Source: Candidatus Methanoperedens sp. (lineage in GTDB: Archaea; Halobacteriota; Methanosarcinia; Methanosarcinales; Methanoperedenaceae). From it: 52,381 nucleotides of DNA. The notes under the pieces are model-generated. The model was not told the origin of the DNA, did no database searches, and saw only the letters and a list, made by a program, of their open reading frames with translations. Below are positions 34,177 through 41,285 of this stretch, one piece after another. Position 1 is the first letter of the stretch. Each line of letters begins with the position of its first letter. Location of the stretch: assembly GCA_030650845.1 (NCBI GenBank), contig JAUSDC010000187.1, positions 1-52,381 on the forward strand. The letters run 5' to 3'. A program made the position numbers and the translations under genes.

Positions 34177-34383
34177 CTATCTGCCGGTTTTCTTCCAGAC
34201 TGCGCTAAGAACCGGGGTATCTCCCTTGACCGACTGGTAAAGGGTGAGCAGGAACTTTAAGAACTGATCCTGATCAAGGTTGCTCTCCCCGATCCGTCCA
34301 GCCTCCTGTGCCTTCATCTCGTTTAAAAGCGCAAGGGTGGGCTTTTTTACCTGAATTGTGGTATATCCTTCTGGTCTGCCCAT
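34177..34383 (-). CDS. Ribbon-helix-helix-like small protein (copy 1)
   Basis: The start is the ATG at 34383, one base after the stop of the preceding gene (TAAcATG). The 68-residue protein has a strand YTTIQVKKP, a helix TLALLNEMKAQEAG and a second helix LDQDQFLKFLLTLYQSVKG. This beta-alpha-alpha order fits ribbon-helix-helix DNA binders. It is clearly paralogous to 35956-36165 (same K-K-P-T-x-A-L-L-N, GES-N, F-L-L-T-L-Y-Q, VWKK). It may be the repressor that binds the 9-bp repeats. It is the last gene of the six-gene operon. Confidence 0.65.
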   Translation of the reverse strand: MGRPEGYTTIQVKKPTLALLNEMKAQEAGRIGESNLDQDQFLKFLLTLYQSVKGDTPVLSAVWKKTGR

Positions 34384-34384
34384 G

Positions 34385-34600
34385 TTATAACCCCAGCCTG
34401 TGCTTCTCCTCGATCCTGAACCTGAGCGTATCCCTTCTGACCTGCCCGCTAACCTCGTCATTAAGAGCGAACCTGCCCTCAAAGGTCTGCCATATCTGCC
34501 GTGCCTTCAAGTAATGCCTGATGGCTCCGGGAAGGTTTACAGGGGGGGTTTGGGGAGCCTGAGGGGAAAATGGGGGATATGAAGATTGTATCACTAACAT
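34385..34600 (-). CDS. Small protein, first of the duplicated pair (copy 1)
   Basis: The ATG at 34600 overlaps the stop of the upstream gene (TAATG). The 71 residues begin with a Pro-rich stretch (SSYPPFSPQAPQTPPVNLP). A conserved block follows, GAIRHYLKARQIWQTFEGRF and ALNDEVSGQVRRDTLRF, shared almost unchanged with the gene at 36167-36352. The helical, basic C-terminal half could bind DNA, but the family is not recognised. It always precedes the RHH-like gene by one base, so the two probably work together. Confidence 0.6.
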   Translation of the reverse strand: MLVIQSSYPPFSPQAPQTPPVNLPGAIRHYLKARQIWQTFEGRFALNDEVSGQVRRDTLRFRIEEKHRLGL

Positions 34601-34797
34601 TACAATCCCTTCCCGTTGCACTCTGTGCCCCTTAAACATGCGGGTAACTCTTTATATCCTGTGGTGATCCATATGCTATCATCGGGTACTGATTTGGCGC
34701 CGTATTCCTCGCTGTCCTTAAAGAAATGCACCTCAAGTGCGCTTGTATTCCCTGCGTAGCTGTCAAGTCTCACGGGGAGTATTACTTTATTGCTCAT
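34600..34797 (-). CDS. Small hypothetical protein of the element operon
   Basis: The 65-residue protein starts MSNKVILPVRLDSYAGNTSA and continues with LEVHFFKDSEEYGAKSVPDD and SIWITTGYKELP. It looks beta-rich. Its stop overlaps the next start, so it is translationally coupled. No known family. Confidence 0.55.
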   Translation of the reverse strand: MSNKVILPVRLDSYAGNTSALEVHFFKDSEEYGAKSVPDDSIWITTGYKELPACLRGTECNGKGL

Positions 34798-34837
34798 ATT
34801 TTTTCATTCCTCATGTTGTTTGTTTTTCTTGGGTTCC

Positions 34838-35125
34838 TCACGGTAGTTTATCTCCTCTGGATCGGTAAGGTGATGCAGGCTGCAATTGAGTTGTTTTATT
34901 GCGCTCTTCCGGCTTTCCATGAAGGTAAGTATCCCTATCGCCTTTAACATGGGACTGCCAGTTTATGCTCTGGAAAGACCACTTACCGCTATAGATGTCA
35001 AACCTCAGGTCTGAAACTTCTACCTCTATAGCTCCTGCTAACTCCTCAAGCACCTGCAGCTTGGTTTTTTCCGGCGTCCCGTCATTGAAAATCAGGCTGC
35101 CGACTACAAGGGATTCCCCGCTCAT
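34838..35125 (-). CDS. Small hypothetical protein of the element operon
   Basis: The 95-residue protein has LVVGSLIFNDGTPEKTKLQV, a helix LEELAGAIEVEVSDLRF, then IYSGKWSFQSINWQSHVKGD; the last ~25 residues are polar and probably disordered. The ATG overlaps the stop of the 42-residue gene upstream as ATGA. No known family is recognised. Confidence 0.55.
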   Translation of the reverse strand: MSGESLVVGSLIFNDGTPEKTKLQVLEELAGAIEVEVSDLRFDIYSGKWSFQSINWQSHVKGDRDTYLHGKPEERNKTTQLQPASPYRSRGDKLP

Positions 35126-35250
35126 TTCGATCCCCCCATGAATACTTCTACTGCCTTTTTTGCGTCCAGTATGTGCTGCCCGTGTATTTCATGAACCTGC
35201 AAGCTCTCCAGATGTTCCTTAACTGTTTTTTCGTCATTTTTATATTGCAT
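35122..35250 (-). CDS. 42-residue protein of the element operon
   Basis: MQYKNDEKTVKEHLESLQVH continues with EIHGQHILDAKKAVEVFMGG and SK, giving two amphipathic helices. It begins 12 bp after the previous gene and ends in an ATGA overlap with the next, so the spacing supports a real gene despite its size. Confidence 0.55.
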   Translation of the reverse strand: MQYKNDEKTVKEHLESLQVHEIHGQHILDAKKAVEVFMGGSK

Positions 35251-35262
35251 AATCAAGCCTCC

Positions 35263-35466
35263 TCACATTCCGTATTCGTATTCGACAAGGCAAGCAACTT
35301 CATCCCCTTCAATGGATTTCACGGTTACATCATCGATGATAAAAATCCCGTTCTCGCTGTCCATCTTGCCCGCCAGTCCTTTCTTTCCCAGAGCCTCCTT
35401 GAGTGCTTCCATCAGGCTCTTCCCTTTTGTCAGGGTGATAGTTGTGTTATCGAACTGTGTTCCCAT
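35263..35466 (-). CDS. First gene of the element operon, small hypothetical protein
   Basis: The 67-residue protein has FDNTTITLTKGKSLMEALKE followed by ALGKKGLAGKMDSENGIFII and VTVKSIEGDEVACLVEYEYG, a beta-alpha-beta-beta pattern. GAAGGT lies five bases before the ATG. It is the first gene after the promoter with three 9-bp repeats, so it should be the most strongly expressed of the set. No known family. Confidence 0.6.
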   Translation of the reverse strand: MGTQFDNTTITLTKGKSLMEALKEALGKKGLAGKMDSENGIFIIDDVTVKSIEGDEVACLVEYEYGM

Positions 35467-35486
35467 GTTTTACCTTCGACTATGTA

Positions 35487-35500
35487 AGGGCGATAGCCCT
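35487..35500 (-). promoter_or_regulatory. Leader hairpin in the element operon mRNA
   Basis: AGGGC-GATA-GCCCT, read on the plus strand, lies between the TATA box and the first start codon. The same hairpin is at 36376-36389 before the duplicated pair. It would be near the 5' end of both transcripts. Confidence 0.4.
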
Positions 35501-35520
35501 AAGGTCTTATTAGGCTCTCA

Positions 35521-35556
35521 TGATATATATACCCATAGTTACCATAGTACCCATAC
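35521..35556 (-). promoter_or_regulatory. Promoter with three 9-bp repeats upstream of TATA
   Basis: On the minus strand GTATATATATCA (35521-35532) is the TATA box. Immediately upstream on that strand are three 9-bp units (plus strand: TACCCATAG, TTACCATAG, TACCCATAC; 35530-35556). The same layout is at 36411-36447. Confidence 0.65.
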
Positions 35557-35867
35557 AGGATTTTAAGCTATTTTTAGCCGTTTATCCTGCGATCCCCGTT
35601 AACGTTCATTTTTTGATTTGTTTTTCGGCAGAGCGTAACGATTCCAGATAAAAAACCTGAAATGAATTACCGGTTTCAGGTGCATCCTGGATAAACCCGA
35701 TTTTTGGGTTTTTTTCATAAAACAGAAACCAGAGAAGACCAGGACAGCCAGAGATCAAGAAGATCAGAAAATGGGTGGCCTCTCAAATTATATCCCCGTC
35801 CTCCTTCAGATGGAGCATCCCTGGCATCAAACCTTGTTTTAGTGGATGTGCCTTTCGAATAAATATT

Positions 35868-35894
35868 ATGGATAATATGGATAATATGGATATG
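35868..35894. repeat. Three 9-bp repeats, ATGGATAAT type
   Basis: ATGGATAAT, ATGGATAAT and ATGGATATG in tandem; the reverse complement (ATTATCCAT) matches the TATCCAT core of the promoter repeats at 36421-36447. They lie in the ~490-bp gap between the first operon and the 3' end of the duplicated pair. Confidence 0.6.
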
Positions 35895-35955
35895 TGTAAA
35901 GCTGGTGAGTTACGAAAAGAAAAAAATCCTCTCCCCGGTTTTGCGCTTAACCTTG

Positions 35956-36165
35956 TTACTCCTTCTTACCCATTTTCTTCCATACTGAACTGAGCACAAG
36001 GGTATCGCCTTTAACAGCCTGGTAAAGCGTGAGCAGGAATCTTAAAAACTCATCCTGCTCTATGTTGCTTTCTCCTAAGCGTCCAGCCTCCTCAGCCCTC
36101 GTCTGGTTGAGGAGAGCCATAGTGGGTTTTTTGACATTTAAGGAAGTATAGCCTGGCGTGACCAT
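35956..36165 (-). CDS. Ribbon-helix-helix-like small protein (copy 2)
   Basis: The 69-residue paralogue of 34177-34383 has YTSLNVKKPTMALLNQTRAE, EAGRLGESNIEQDEFLRFLL and TLYQAVKGDTLVL. The ATG at 36165 is one base after the stop of the preceding gene, exactly as in copy 1. It probably binds DNA and may repress the shared promoter type. The sequence differences look like normal drift with a preserved frame, so both copies seem maintained. Confidence 0.65.
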   Translation of the reverse strand: MVTPGYTSLNVKKPTMALLNQTRAEEAGRLGESNIEQDEFLRFLLTLYQAVKGDTLVLSSVWKKMGKKE

Positions 36166-36166
36166 G

Positions 36167-36352
36167 TTATAATCCCACCCTGAACCTTTCCTCTATCCCG
36201 AACCTCACCGTATCCTTTCTTACCTGCCTGCTAACCTCGTCATTAAGGGCGAACCTGCCCTTAAAGGTCTGCCAGATCTGCCGTGCCTTCAAGTAATGCC
36301 TGATGGCTCCTGGAAGGTTTACAGGGAGTTTTTGGGGAGCCTTATATGCCAT
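36167..36352 (-). CDS. Small protein, first of the duplicated pair (copy 2)
   Basis: The 61-residue paralogue of 34385-34600 shares NLPGAIRHYLKARQIWQTF, GRFALNDEVS and QVRKDTVRF, but has a shorter N-terminus (MAYKAPQKLPV). Preservation of the core at both protein and DNA level shows a recent segment duplication. The leader before it is also a copy of the first operon's leader. Confidence 0.6.
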   Translation of the reverse strand: MAYKAPQKLPVNLPGAIRHYLKARQIWQTFKGRFALNDEVSRQVRKDTVRFGIEERFRVGL

Positions 36353-36375
36353 TTTCTTTGACCTCCGATTATGTA

Positions 36376-36389
36376 AGGGCGATAGCCCT
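36376..36389 (-). promoter_or_regulatory. Leader hairpin before the duplicated pair
   Basis: Same AGGGC-GATA-GCCCT hairpin as at 35487-35500, in a duplicated leader. Confidence 0.4.
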
Positions 36390-36410
36390 AAGGTCTTATT
36401 AAGCTCTCAT

Positions 36411-36447
36411 GGTATATATATATCCATGTTATCCATGTTATCCATAC
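36411..36447 (-). promoter_or_regulatory. Promoter of the duplicated pair with three 9-bp repeats
   Basis: TATA-rich sequence at 36411-36422 is followed, upstream on the minus strand, by TATCCATGT, TATCCATGT and TATCCATAC in tandem (36421-36447). Confidence 0.65.
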
Positions 36448-36751
36448 TGGATTTTAAGCTAGTTTAAGTCGTTTATTCTGCGATCCCCGTTATCATTGAA
36501 TTTATACCATGTTTTACAGCGTGGAGTAATGAATCCAGATGAAAAACCTGAAATGTATCACCGGTTTTAGATGCGTCCAGGATAAGCCTGATTTTTACAT
36601 TTCGACAAAGATGGTATTAGAAAACAAATTGGATAAGGATATACATATCCAAGTTTATTTTTTTATACCTTTACTGTTATCCCCGCACACCGCTTTTTTA
36701 TCATCCAAAAAGCTTCCACGTCTGTTTTTTTAACTGTTTCGCCAAAATGTA

Positions 36752-36918
36752 TCCAGCTTTATCTTTAACATATCCAGGTTTAACGCTAAACCGCTCCAGC
36801 TTTACTTTTAACATATCCAGGTATGAAAGCCAATCAAAGCAAACCTCTCCAGCTTTATCTTTAACATATCCAGGTTTAACGCTAAACCGCTCCAGCTTTA
36901 CTTTTAACATATCCATGT
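36752..36918. repeat. Four 28-bp iterons, candidate replication origin
   Basis: Copies of a 28-bp unit beginning TCCAGCTTTA and ending AACATATCCAGGT start at 36752, 36795, 36848 and 36891. They form two 71-bp composite repeats 96 bp apart with nearly complete identity. Single related ATATCCAAGT elements lie at ~36647 and ~37210. An AT-rich stretch follows. The 71-residue minus-strand frame across the repeats is judged to be a by-product. Confidence 0.75.
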
Positions 36919-37559
36919 TTTGGGGCGCAAAGGGCCGGGACAGGCGCAGGAAGCACTATGATCAATCCCAAAAGCACTCCAGAACGAGAACAGTATTAAC
37001 ATATTTTGTAAAAAATATTTGATTTTTACGCATGTATAAGCGTAACTTAACATTTTTAAAATGAGGTTTAGACTGTTTTTTTCGCTATGCACCGAACAGT
37101 ATTAAAAACATTCCACACTCAAAAAACGCTGTTAGTAACCCTTTTAAAAATAATTTACACTTAACTTTAGACAGTAAAAAACACAAAGCGCAGGATTTTT
37201 ATAATAAAACATATCCAAGTATGACTTCCCCCTTATATTTTTACAGAACCGCTCCGCCTCGGTTCTTTAACTTGAACTGTGTAAAACCTGGATACCCTAT
37301 CTTATATAAATCCGTTGTATATCGGTTTTCACTTTGTAAACAAAACAACCTTTCACGCTTGCTGGTTTTGTTCCCTGCATTGTGATTTTTTAAGACTTGT
37401 TCAGGTATGTTGTATTCTCTTCATATCTTTGCCTTTTTACTATTTAGTCTTTTTCTTATTAGGTTTTGTCAAGTCTTCGGTGGCTGGGCATACCTGTCAA
37501 AAATCGGTTGCTGCCTGATATTCTTTGTATGAATAGTTTCTGTGTATAAAGTTGACTTT
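36919..37559. other. AT-rich region without genes beside the iterons
   Basis: No convincing gene is present. It is rich in A/T runs, with CGAACAGTATTAA and GAACAGTATTAAC repeated (about 36977-36990 and 37086-37100) and one more ATATCCAAGT element near 37210. It could be the unwinding element or a control region of a plasmid-like origin. Confidence 0.4.
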
Positions 37560-38048
37560 CTATTTTGGATAAAATTTCTTTCTTATCTTTCTTGATTCTT
37601 CGTTGTAATCGTTAGTAATGTTCAAAATTAATAGTGGGGTTTTTAATTTTTTACAAATATCTCTGATGTTTGATATGTCATATGAAGAATCGCTATAATC
37701 TTTTTCGATTACTGCAACTTTCACATGGAAACTTTGACTCCTCGCATTTTGTATGTACTTGTCAAGACTGTATTTTTCCCACGTATTCAGTTCAAAAGGA
37801 CAAATTAGTATTTTGTACTTGTTTCTATTAACATCAAACCGTTTTTCTAAAGAATCTGGGAATTTATTTGGGGGATTTTCGTTACCACCAAGTTCCGTTA
37901 TAGCCGAAAGAACCACAAACGCCATTAGAGGCTTTTTGTTAAGACTCCTCACCGTCCACAATCCATTTCTGCTACATCCAGTCAAGCTTTTAATTGTGGA
38001 TGTTTTGCCACTACGCCTGTCTCCAACAATAAAAATGCAAGTTTTCAT
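37560..38048 (-). CDS. P-loop NTPase, small
   Basis: The 162-residue protein begins MKTCIFIVGDRRSGKTSTIK, a clear Walker A (GDRRSGKTS, residues 9-17). Other strand-like segments are YKILICPFELN (~78-88), HVKVAVIEKDY (~107-117) and TPLLILNIT (~136-144), giving a small Ras-like or KAP-like P-loop fold; no G-protein NKxD motif is visible. A TATA box (TTATATAC, plus-strand 38076-38083 region) about 25 bases upstream suggests a leaderless mRNA. The frame is open upstream into a transposase remnant, probably by chance. Role in the element unknown. Confidence 0.65.
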   Translation of the reverse strand: MKTCIFIVGDRRSGKTSTIKSLTGCSRNGLWTVRSLNKKPLMAFVVLSAITELGGNENPPNKFPDSLEKRFDVNRNKYKILICPFELNTWEKYSLDKYIQNARSQSFHVKVAVIEKDYSDSSYDISNIRDICKKLKTPLLILNITNDYNEESRKIRKKFYPK

Positions 38049-38103
38049 ATCGCTTGCTAATATTTTGTTAGAAAGTATATAAAACCAACTATTATTATTC
38101 TGC

Positions 38104-38201
38104 CTGGCATTCTGAATCAGAGTAATCCACTTGTTATCGTCTTCGACTATTATCCCGCAAGCTTCGGCAGGGGTCTTACCATCGAGACCTTCGTCCGAAA
38201 G
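38104..38201 (-). pseudogene. Transposase C-terminal remnant
   Basis: The frame reads LSDEGLDGKTPAEACGIIVE and then DDNKWITLIQNA. This matches the end of archaeal DDE transposases (P-H-E-G-L-x-G-K-T-P-A-E-x-x-G-I-x-I-E-G-x-N-K-W-x-T-L-I-Q-N-A). All upstream parts are missing, and a stop lies just before it. Confidence 0.6.
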
Positions 38202-38349
38202 TTAAAAATAAATAATGAGTTTTACTGAACATTAAACATCCATCGCAGGAATATATATTTTATGATTATTTGGAGAATTGCATCCTCTGATAATCGCTGC
38301 GGGTTCAGGCTTATTTTTACTGATCCCCCCTCTCGGTGATTGACCATTC

Positions 38350-38440
38350 TAGTTGCAGTAAAATGAATATACTGTAACTTAGTTGCAGTGTTTTAAATTT
38401 ACTGAAACTAAGTTTCAGTAAACTGGATTTATTGAAACTT
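38350..38440 (+). promoter_or_regulatory. Phased operator array (19-bp palindromes every 30 bp)
   Basis: ACTGTAACTTAGTTGCAGT (38371-38389) and ACTGAAACTAAGTTTCAGT (38401-38419) are palindromes centred at 38380 and 38410. Half-sites AGTTGCAGT (38351-38359) and ATTGAAACT (38431-38439) fall where further palindromes centred at 38350 and 38440 would be. The last touches the TATA box, so a repressor bound here would block transcription of 38480-38689. Confidence 0.7.
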
Positions 38441-38449
38441 ATAATATAA
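38440..38449 (+). promoter_or_regulatory. TATA box of the small gene at 38480
   Basis: TATAATATAA lies 30-40 bases before the ATG at 38480, directly after the operator array. The transcript would have a very short leader. Confidence 0.55.
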
Positions 38450-38479
38450 ATAGCAAGAATCCCATATTTGGAATTAATC

Positions 38480-38689
38480 ATGGCAAAAATAACACAACCG
38501 GACTTTCCTACTATTTTCGTGGAGTATGCCAGGGAAAAGCTGAAAACGGACAGGGATCTGGTTGAATATCTGGCGCAGTTCGGGCCGCCTTTCCTGAAGA
38601 GCGGGCCGCAGATGGTCCTTATGGCTGCGGGGGAAAAACTGCAAGAACCACACTATGCAAAAACTATTTTACCGCCACTGGTTTTGTGA
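38480..38689 (+). CDS. Small hypothetical protein beside the integrase
   Basis: The ATG at 38480 is preferred over the one at 38468 because of the promoter spacing. The 69 residues read MAKITQPDFPTIFVEYAREK, then LKTDRDLVEYLAQFGPPFLK and a helix MVLMAAGEKLQE. It is mostly helical and not a recognised family. Its last 26 bases overlap the 3' end of the convergent integrase gene. The strong operator array before it suggests tight control, as expected for a switch or excision-related gene, but this is inference. Confidence 0.55.
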   Translation: MAKITQPDFPTIFVEYAREKLKTDRDLVEYLAQFGPPFLKSGPQMVLMAAGEKLQEPHYAKTILPPLVL

Positions 38690-39845
38690 TGTTCTTTAGC
38701 ATCTCCACCAGCCTGGGTTCTCTCTGAATAAGATCCATTAATTCAAGTGCCATTCCTGATTCTCCTTTGTCGATCTTCATTGCAGTTTCCATGTCTAAAG
38801 CCATACCGCAGCGATAGCAGAAGCGCGCGGTTGAGGGGTTATTCTCCCTGCAGCGCGGGCATGGTATAGGTTTGAGAATATCGCTTTCTTTATTCTTTTC
38901 TTCTTTTGTGATTATTCCTTCGGCTTCCAGTTGCACCCTGTCCACGTCAGCCCCAGACCTGTGTATATATACAGATGCCATTTTACTATCTGCGGTCCAG
39001 CCAGCAAACACCTTCAAATCAGCTTCCTTGAAAAAACCTGCAACTTCGGTCAGCCGGGTATGCCTGAGCAGATGCGGGTGTATATTCTTTTTTATATCTG
39101 TTTTTTTGGCGATCGAAATAATCAAGCTGTACGCCCTGGATACTGAAAGTGCGGCATTCAGTGAATCATGGGTTATCCATAGCGGCTCAGTATCACCCTT
39201 ACTGGGGCGGTTATTGATGTAAACTAACAGATCCGGGACGCACCGTATCAGCCGCACCCTGCGCATTCCGGTTTTCCCGTTGAGGATAATAACCGCCCCG
39301 AACTGGTCAAATATCAGGTCTTTCAGCATCACGGGAATTGTTATATTCCCTTTCTTTTTCTCATGGACTACCATCTCCTCAACACGGGCTGCACTCTCGT
39401 ATAGAACAGATACAAACGCCCGATCCCTGGGATTATCCCCCGCATCTATCAGGGCTTTGACCTCGGCAGCCGTGAGAATATCGTCAGGCAGCATCCTTTT
39501 TTTATGATTTGAGATTTTAATCCACCGAACCATGTCCGGGTACGTATCGCTCCTGTAAAGCCATTTGAAGAATTTCTTGATGTAGATCTTGTACTGGTCA
39601 AGAGTGCAGGTCTCAACATCAAGGCTGTAAAGGAACTCCTCAATGTCTTCGCGATCCATCTTATCAAACGGTTTCCTGACAGCCAGGGCAAGCGGCACGA
39701 TCTTGAATAGCTGCCCTGCCCTTGTGGACGGGACGATGTTCTCGTTCTTTTCGCATTCCCTGTCCCACCGCTCCAGGACTTTCCTGTGTTCCGGGAGTAG
39801 CTCGGGCATGTTTAGCCGCTTTCGGATCTGGTTTTCTCTATCCAT
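38664..39845 (-). CDS. Tyrosine recombinase (phage/plasmid-type integrase) with C-terminal zinc ribbon
   Basis: The 393-residue protein has a SAM-like N-terminal DNA-binding domain (about 15-105) and a catalytic domain. Catalytic residues are R154 (ESAARVEEM), K191 (LNGKTGMRR), H258-x-x-R261 (HPHLLRHTRL), W283 in place of the second His (FAGWTADS) and Tyr293 (VYIHRS). A zinc ribbon C329PRC332...C343YRC346 follows, a feature of archaeal phage-type integrases. All core residues are present, so the enzyme may be active. Its 5' end faces the truncated aminotransferase 82 bp away, so this end is probably the attachment junction. GAGG lies six bases before the ATG. Confidence 0.92.
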   Translation of the reverse strand: MDRENQIRKRLNMPELLPEHRKVLERWDRECEKNENIVPSTRAGQLFKIVPLALAVRKPFDKMDREDIEEFLYSLDVETCTLDQYKIYIKKFFKWLYRSDTYPDMVRWIKISNHKKRMLPDDILTAAEVKALIDAGDNPRDRAFVSVLYESAARVEEMVVHEKKKGNITIPVMLKDLIFDQFGAVIILNGKTGMRRVRLIRCVPDLLVYINNRPSKGDTEPLWITHDSLNAALSVSRAYSLIISIAKKTDIKKNIHPHLLRHTRLTEVAGFFKEADLKVFAGWTADSKMASVYIHRSGADVDRVQLEAEGIITKEEKNKESDILKPIPCPRCRENNPSTARFCYRCGMALDMETAMKIDKGESGMALELMDLIQREPRLVEMLKNITKPVAVK

Positions 39846-39860
39846 TCTTATCCTCTTATG

Positions 39861-39901
39861 AGTGTTGACACTACTCCTGACGCCGTGATGGAATATATAG
39901 G
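39861..39901 (-). promoter_or_regulatory. Integrase promoter with palindrome
   Basis: CTATATATTC on the minus strand (39891-39901) is the TATA box. AGTGT-TG-ACACT (39861-39872) is a perfect palindrome between TATA and the start codon, at the likely transcription start, and could be a repressor site. Confidence 0.5.
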
Positions 39902-39927
39902 TTACTATTCAGTCATGACTTCTGGTA

Positions 39928-40914
39928 TATAATCAGTATTCCATAACCTGGGGCGCTAAAGACCTGCGCGAAGAGATCTCCCGAAAAGTCCTCAAATACA
40001 ATCATATTGAGGCAGATCCTGATACCGAGGTTACTGTAACCTGCGGCTCCACAGAAGCTATGATGGCTTCCATGCTTGCTCTTATCAACGAAGGTGAGGA
40101 GGTCGTGGTATTTGAGCCATTCTATGAGAATTATGGTCCAGATGCAGCAGTCTCAGGCGCAGTGCCGCGCTTTGTGCCATTGAACGATGACGGCAGCATC
40201 GATGAGAATGCCCTTGTTTCAGCTTTCAATAATAAAACCCGTGCACTTATCCTGAATACGCCCAACAACCCATGCGGGAAAGTATTCACAAGGGATGAGC
40301 TGAAATTGATCGCAGACCTGTGCGCTGATCATGATGTTATCGCTGTGACAGATGAGATCTATGAATACATACTGTACGATGGAAAAAAGCACATCAGCAT
40401 CGCATCACTTGATGAAATGAAAGACAGGACCATTACAATAAGCGGTTTCTCAAAGACATACAGCGTTACAGGGTGGCGAATCGGTTATGCGGTCGCGCAA
40501 AAGGAACTTACCTCTGCTCTCAGAAAGGTGCATGATTTCCTCACTGTTGGAGCGCCTGCGCCGCTCCAGCATGCCTGCGTAACAGCATTGCGGTTCCCTG
40601 ATTCATATTACAAAGAGCTTGCGAATATGTATGATGCGAAGAGAAAACTGCTCTATGATGCCTTAATAAAAGCAGGATTCAGATGCATTCTGCCAGAAGG
40701 TGCATATTATATCCTTGCTGATATCCCTGATAGCATTGGGATGGATGACATGACATTTGCAAGGTATCTTGTGAGCGAGATTGGTGTGGCAGCTGTGCCT
40801 GGAAGCAGTTTCTATAAGAGTGAAGCAGGAAAGCATAAACTGCGCTTTACATTCTCAAAGAAAGAGGAAACACTGATGGAAGCTTCGAAAAGGCTTGAGA
40901 GATTAGAACTGTAA
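39928..40914 (+). pseudogene. Class I/II aminotransferase lacking its N-terminus
   Basis: From about 39928 the frame reads YNQYSITWGAKDLREEI and continues without a break into the long open frame. An ATG appears only at 40060, well inside the conserved part (TCGSTEAMMASML). Key residues are present: NTPNNPCGK (substrate loop), TDEIYEYILYD (PLP Asp/Tyr), SGFSKTYSVTGWRIGYA (PLP-binding Lys) and the C-terminal RFTFSK with Arg. About the first 70 residues, including the substrate-covering N-terminal arm, are missing. The break lies beside the integrase, so integration probably cut the gene; the other half would be at the far end of the island. A shortened protein may still be made but is unlikely to work normally. 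Confidence 0.8.
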
Positions 40915-40987
40915 TAAATGTCACGAACCAGTTGAACCAGCTGCTTTTACGGTGTTATTCAATAGCACCAGGTTAGCTTCAACTGGC

Positions 40988-41197
40988 TCAGATTCTCTCC
41001 CAGGAAAATTGCATCTGGGACGGTTTTTGGTTTGTAGGAAGACTTGAATTGTAAATGGAATAAATTGAATACTTGAAATCAGGTGCCATTTTCTTACAGA
41101 CCCTGGATATGTATCGCTCTGCATCTTCTTTTGATCTGAATCCTTTAACTGAACCACCGTTCCATTCAACCTCAATAGATACATCTTCTTTCATCAT
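40988..41197 (-). CDS. Small hypothetical protein
   Basis: GGAG lies five bases before the ATG at 41197, which decides the start (a GTG at 41203 is in frame). The ~69 residues begin MMKEDVSIEVEWNGGSVKGF and continue RSKEDAERYISRVCKKMAPD and FKYSIYSIYN. The last third is low in structure. No family is recognised; it stands between the aminotransferase and the XTP pyrophosphatase. Confidence 0.45.
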   Translation of the reverse strand: MMKEDVSIEVEWNGGSVKGFRSKEDAERYISRVCKKMAPDFKYSIYSIYNSSLPTNQKPSQMQFSWERI

Positions 41198-41285
41198 ATT
41201 CACTCCTCCTCATATCCCACGACTCATATGATCTCCAATAAATAATACAACTATTTAGTTTAAATATTTTTCTATTGTCCTTCGT

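Noticed and set aside
36701-36916. 71-codon minus-strand frame made of two repeated segments
   Set aside because: It coincides with the 28-bp iterons; the repeat at protein level follows from the DNA repeats. No start signal or family supports it.
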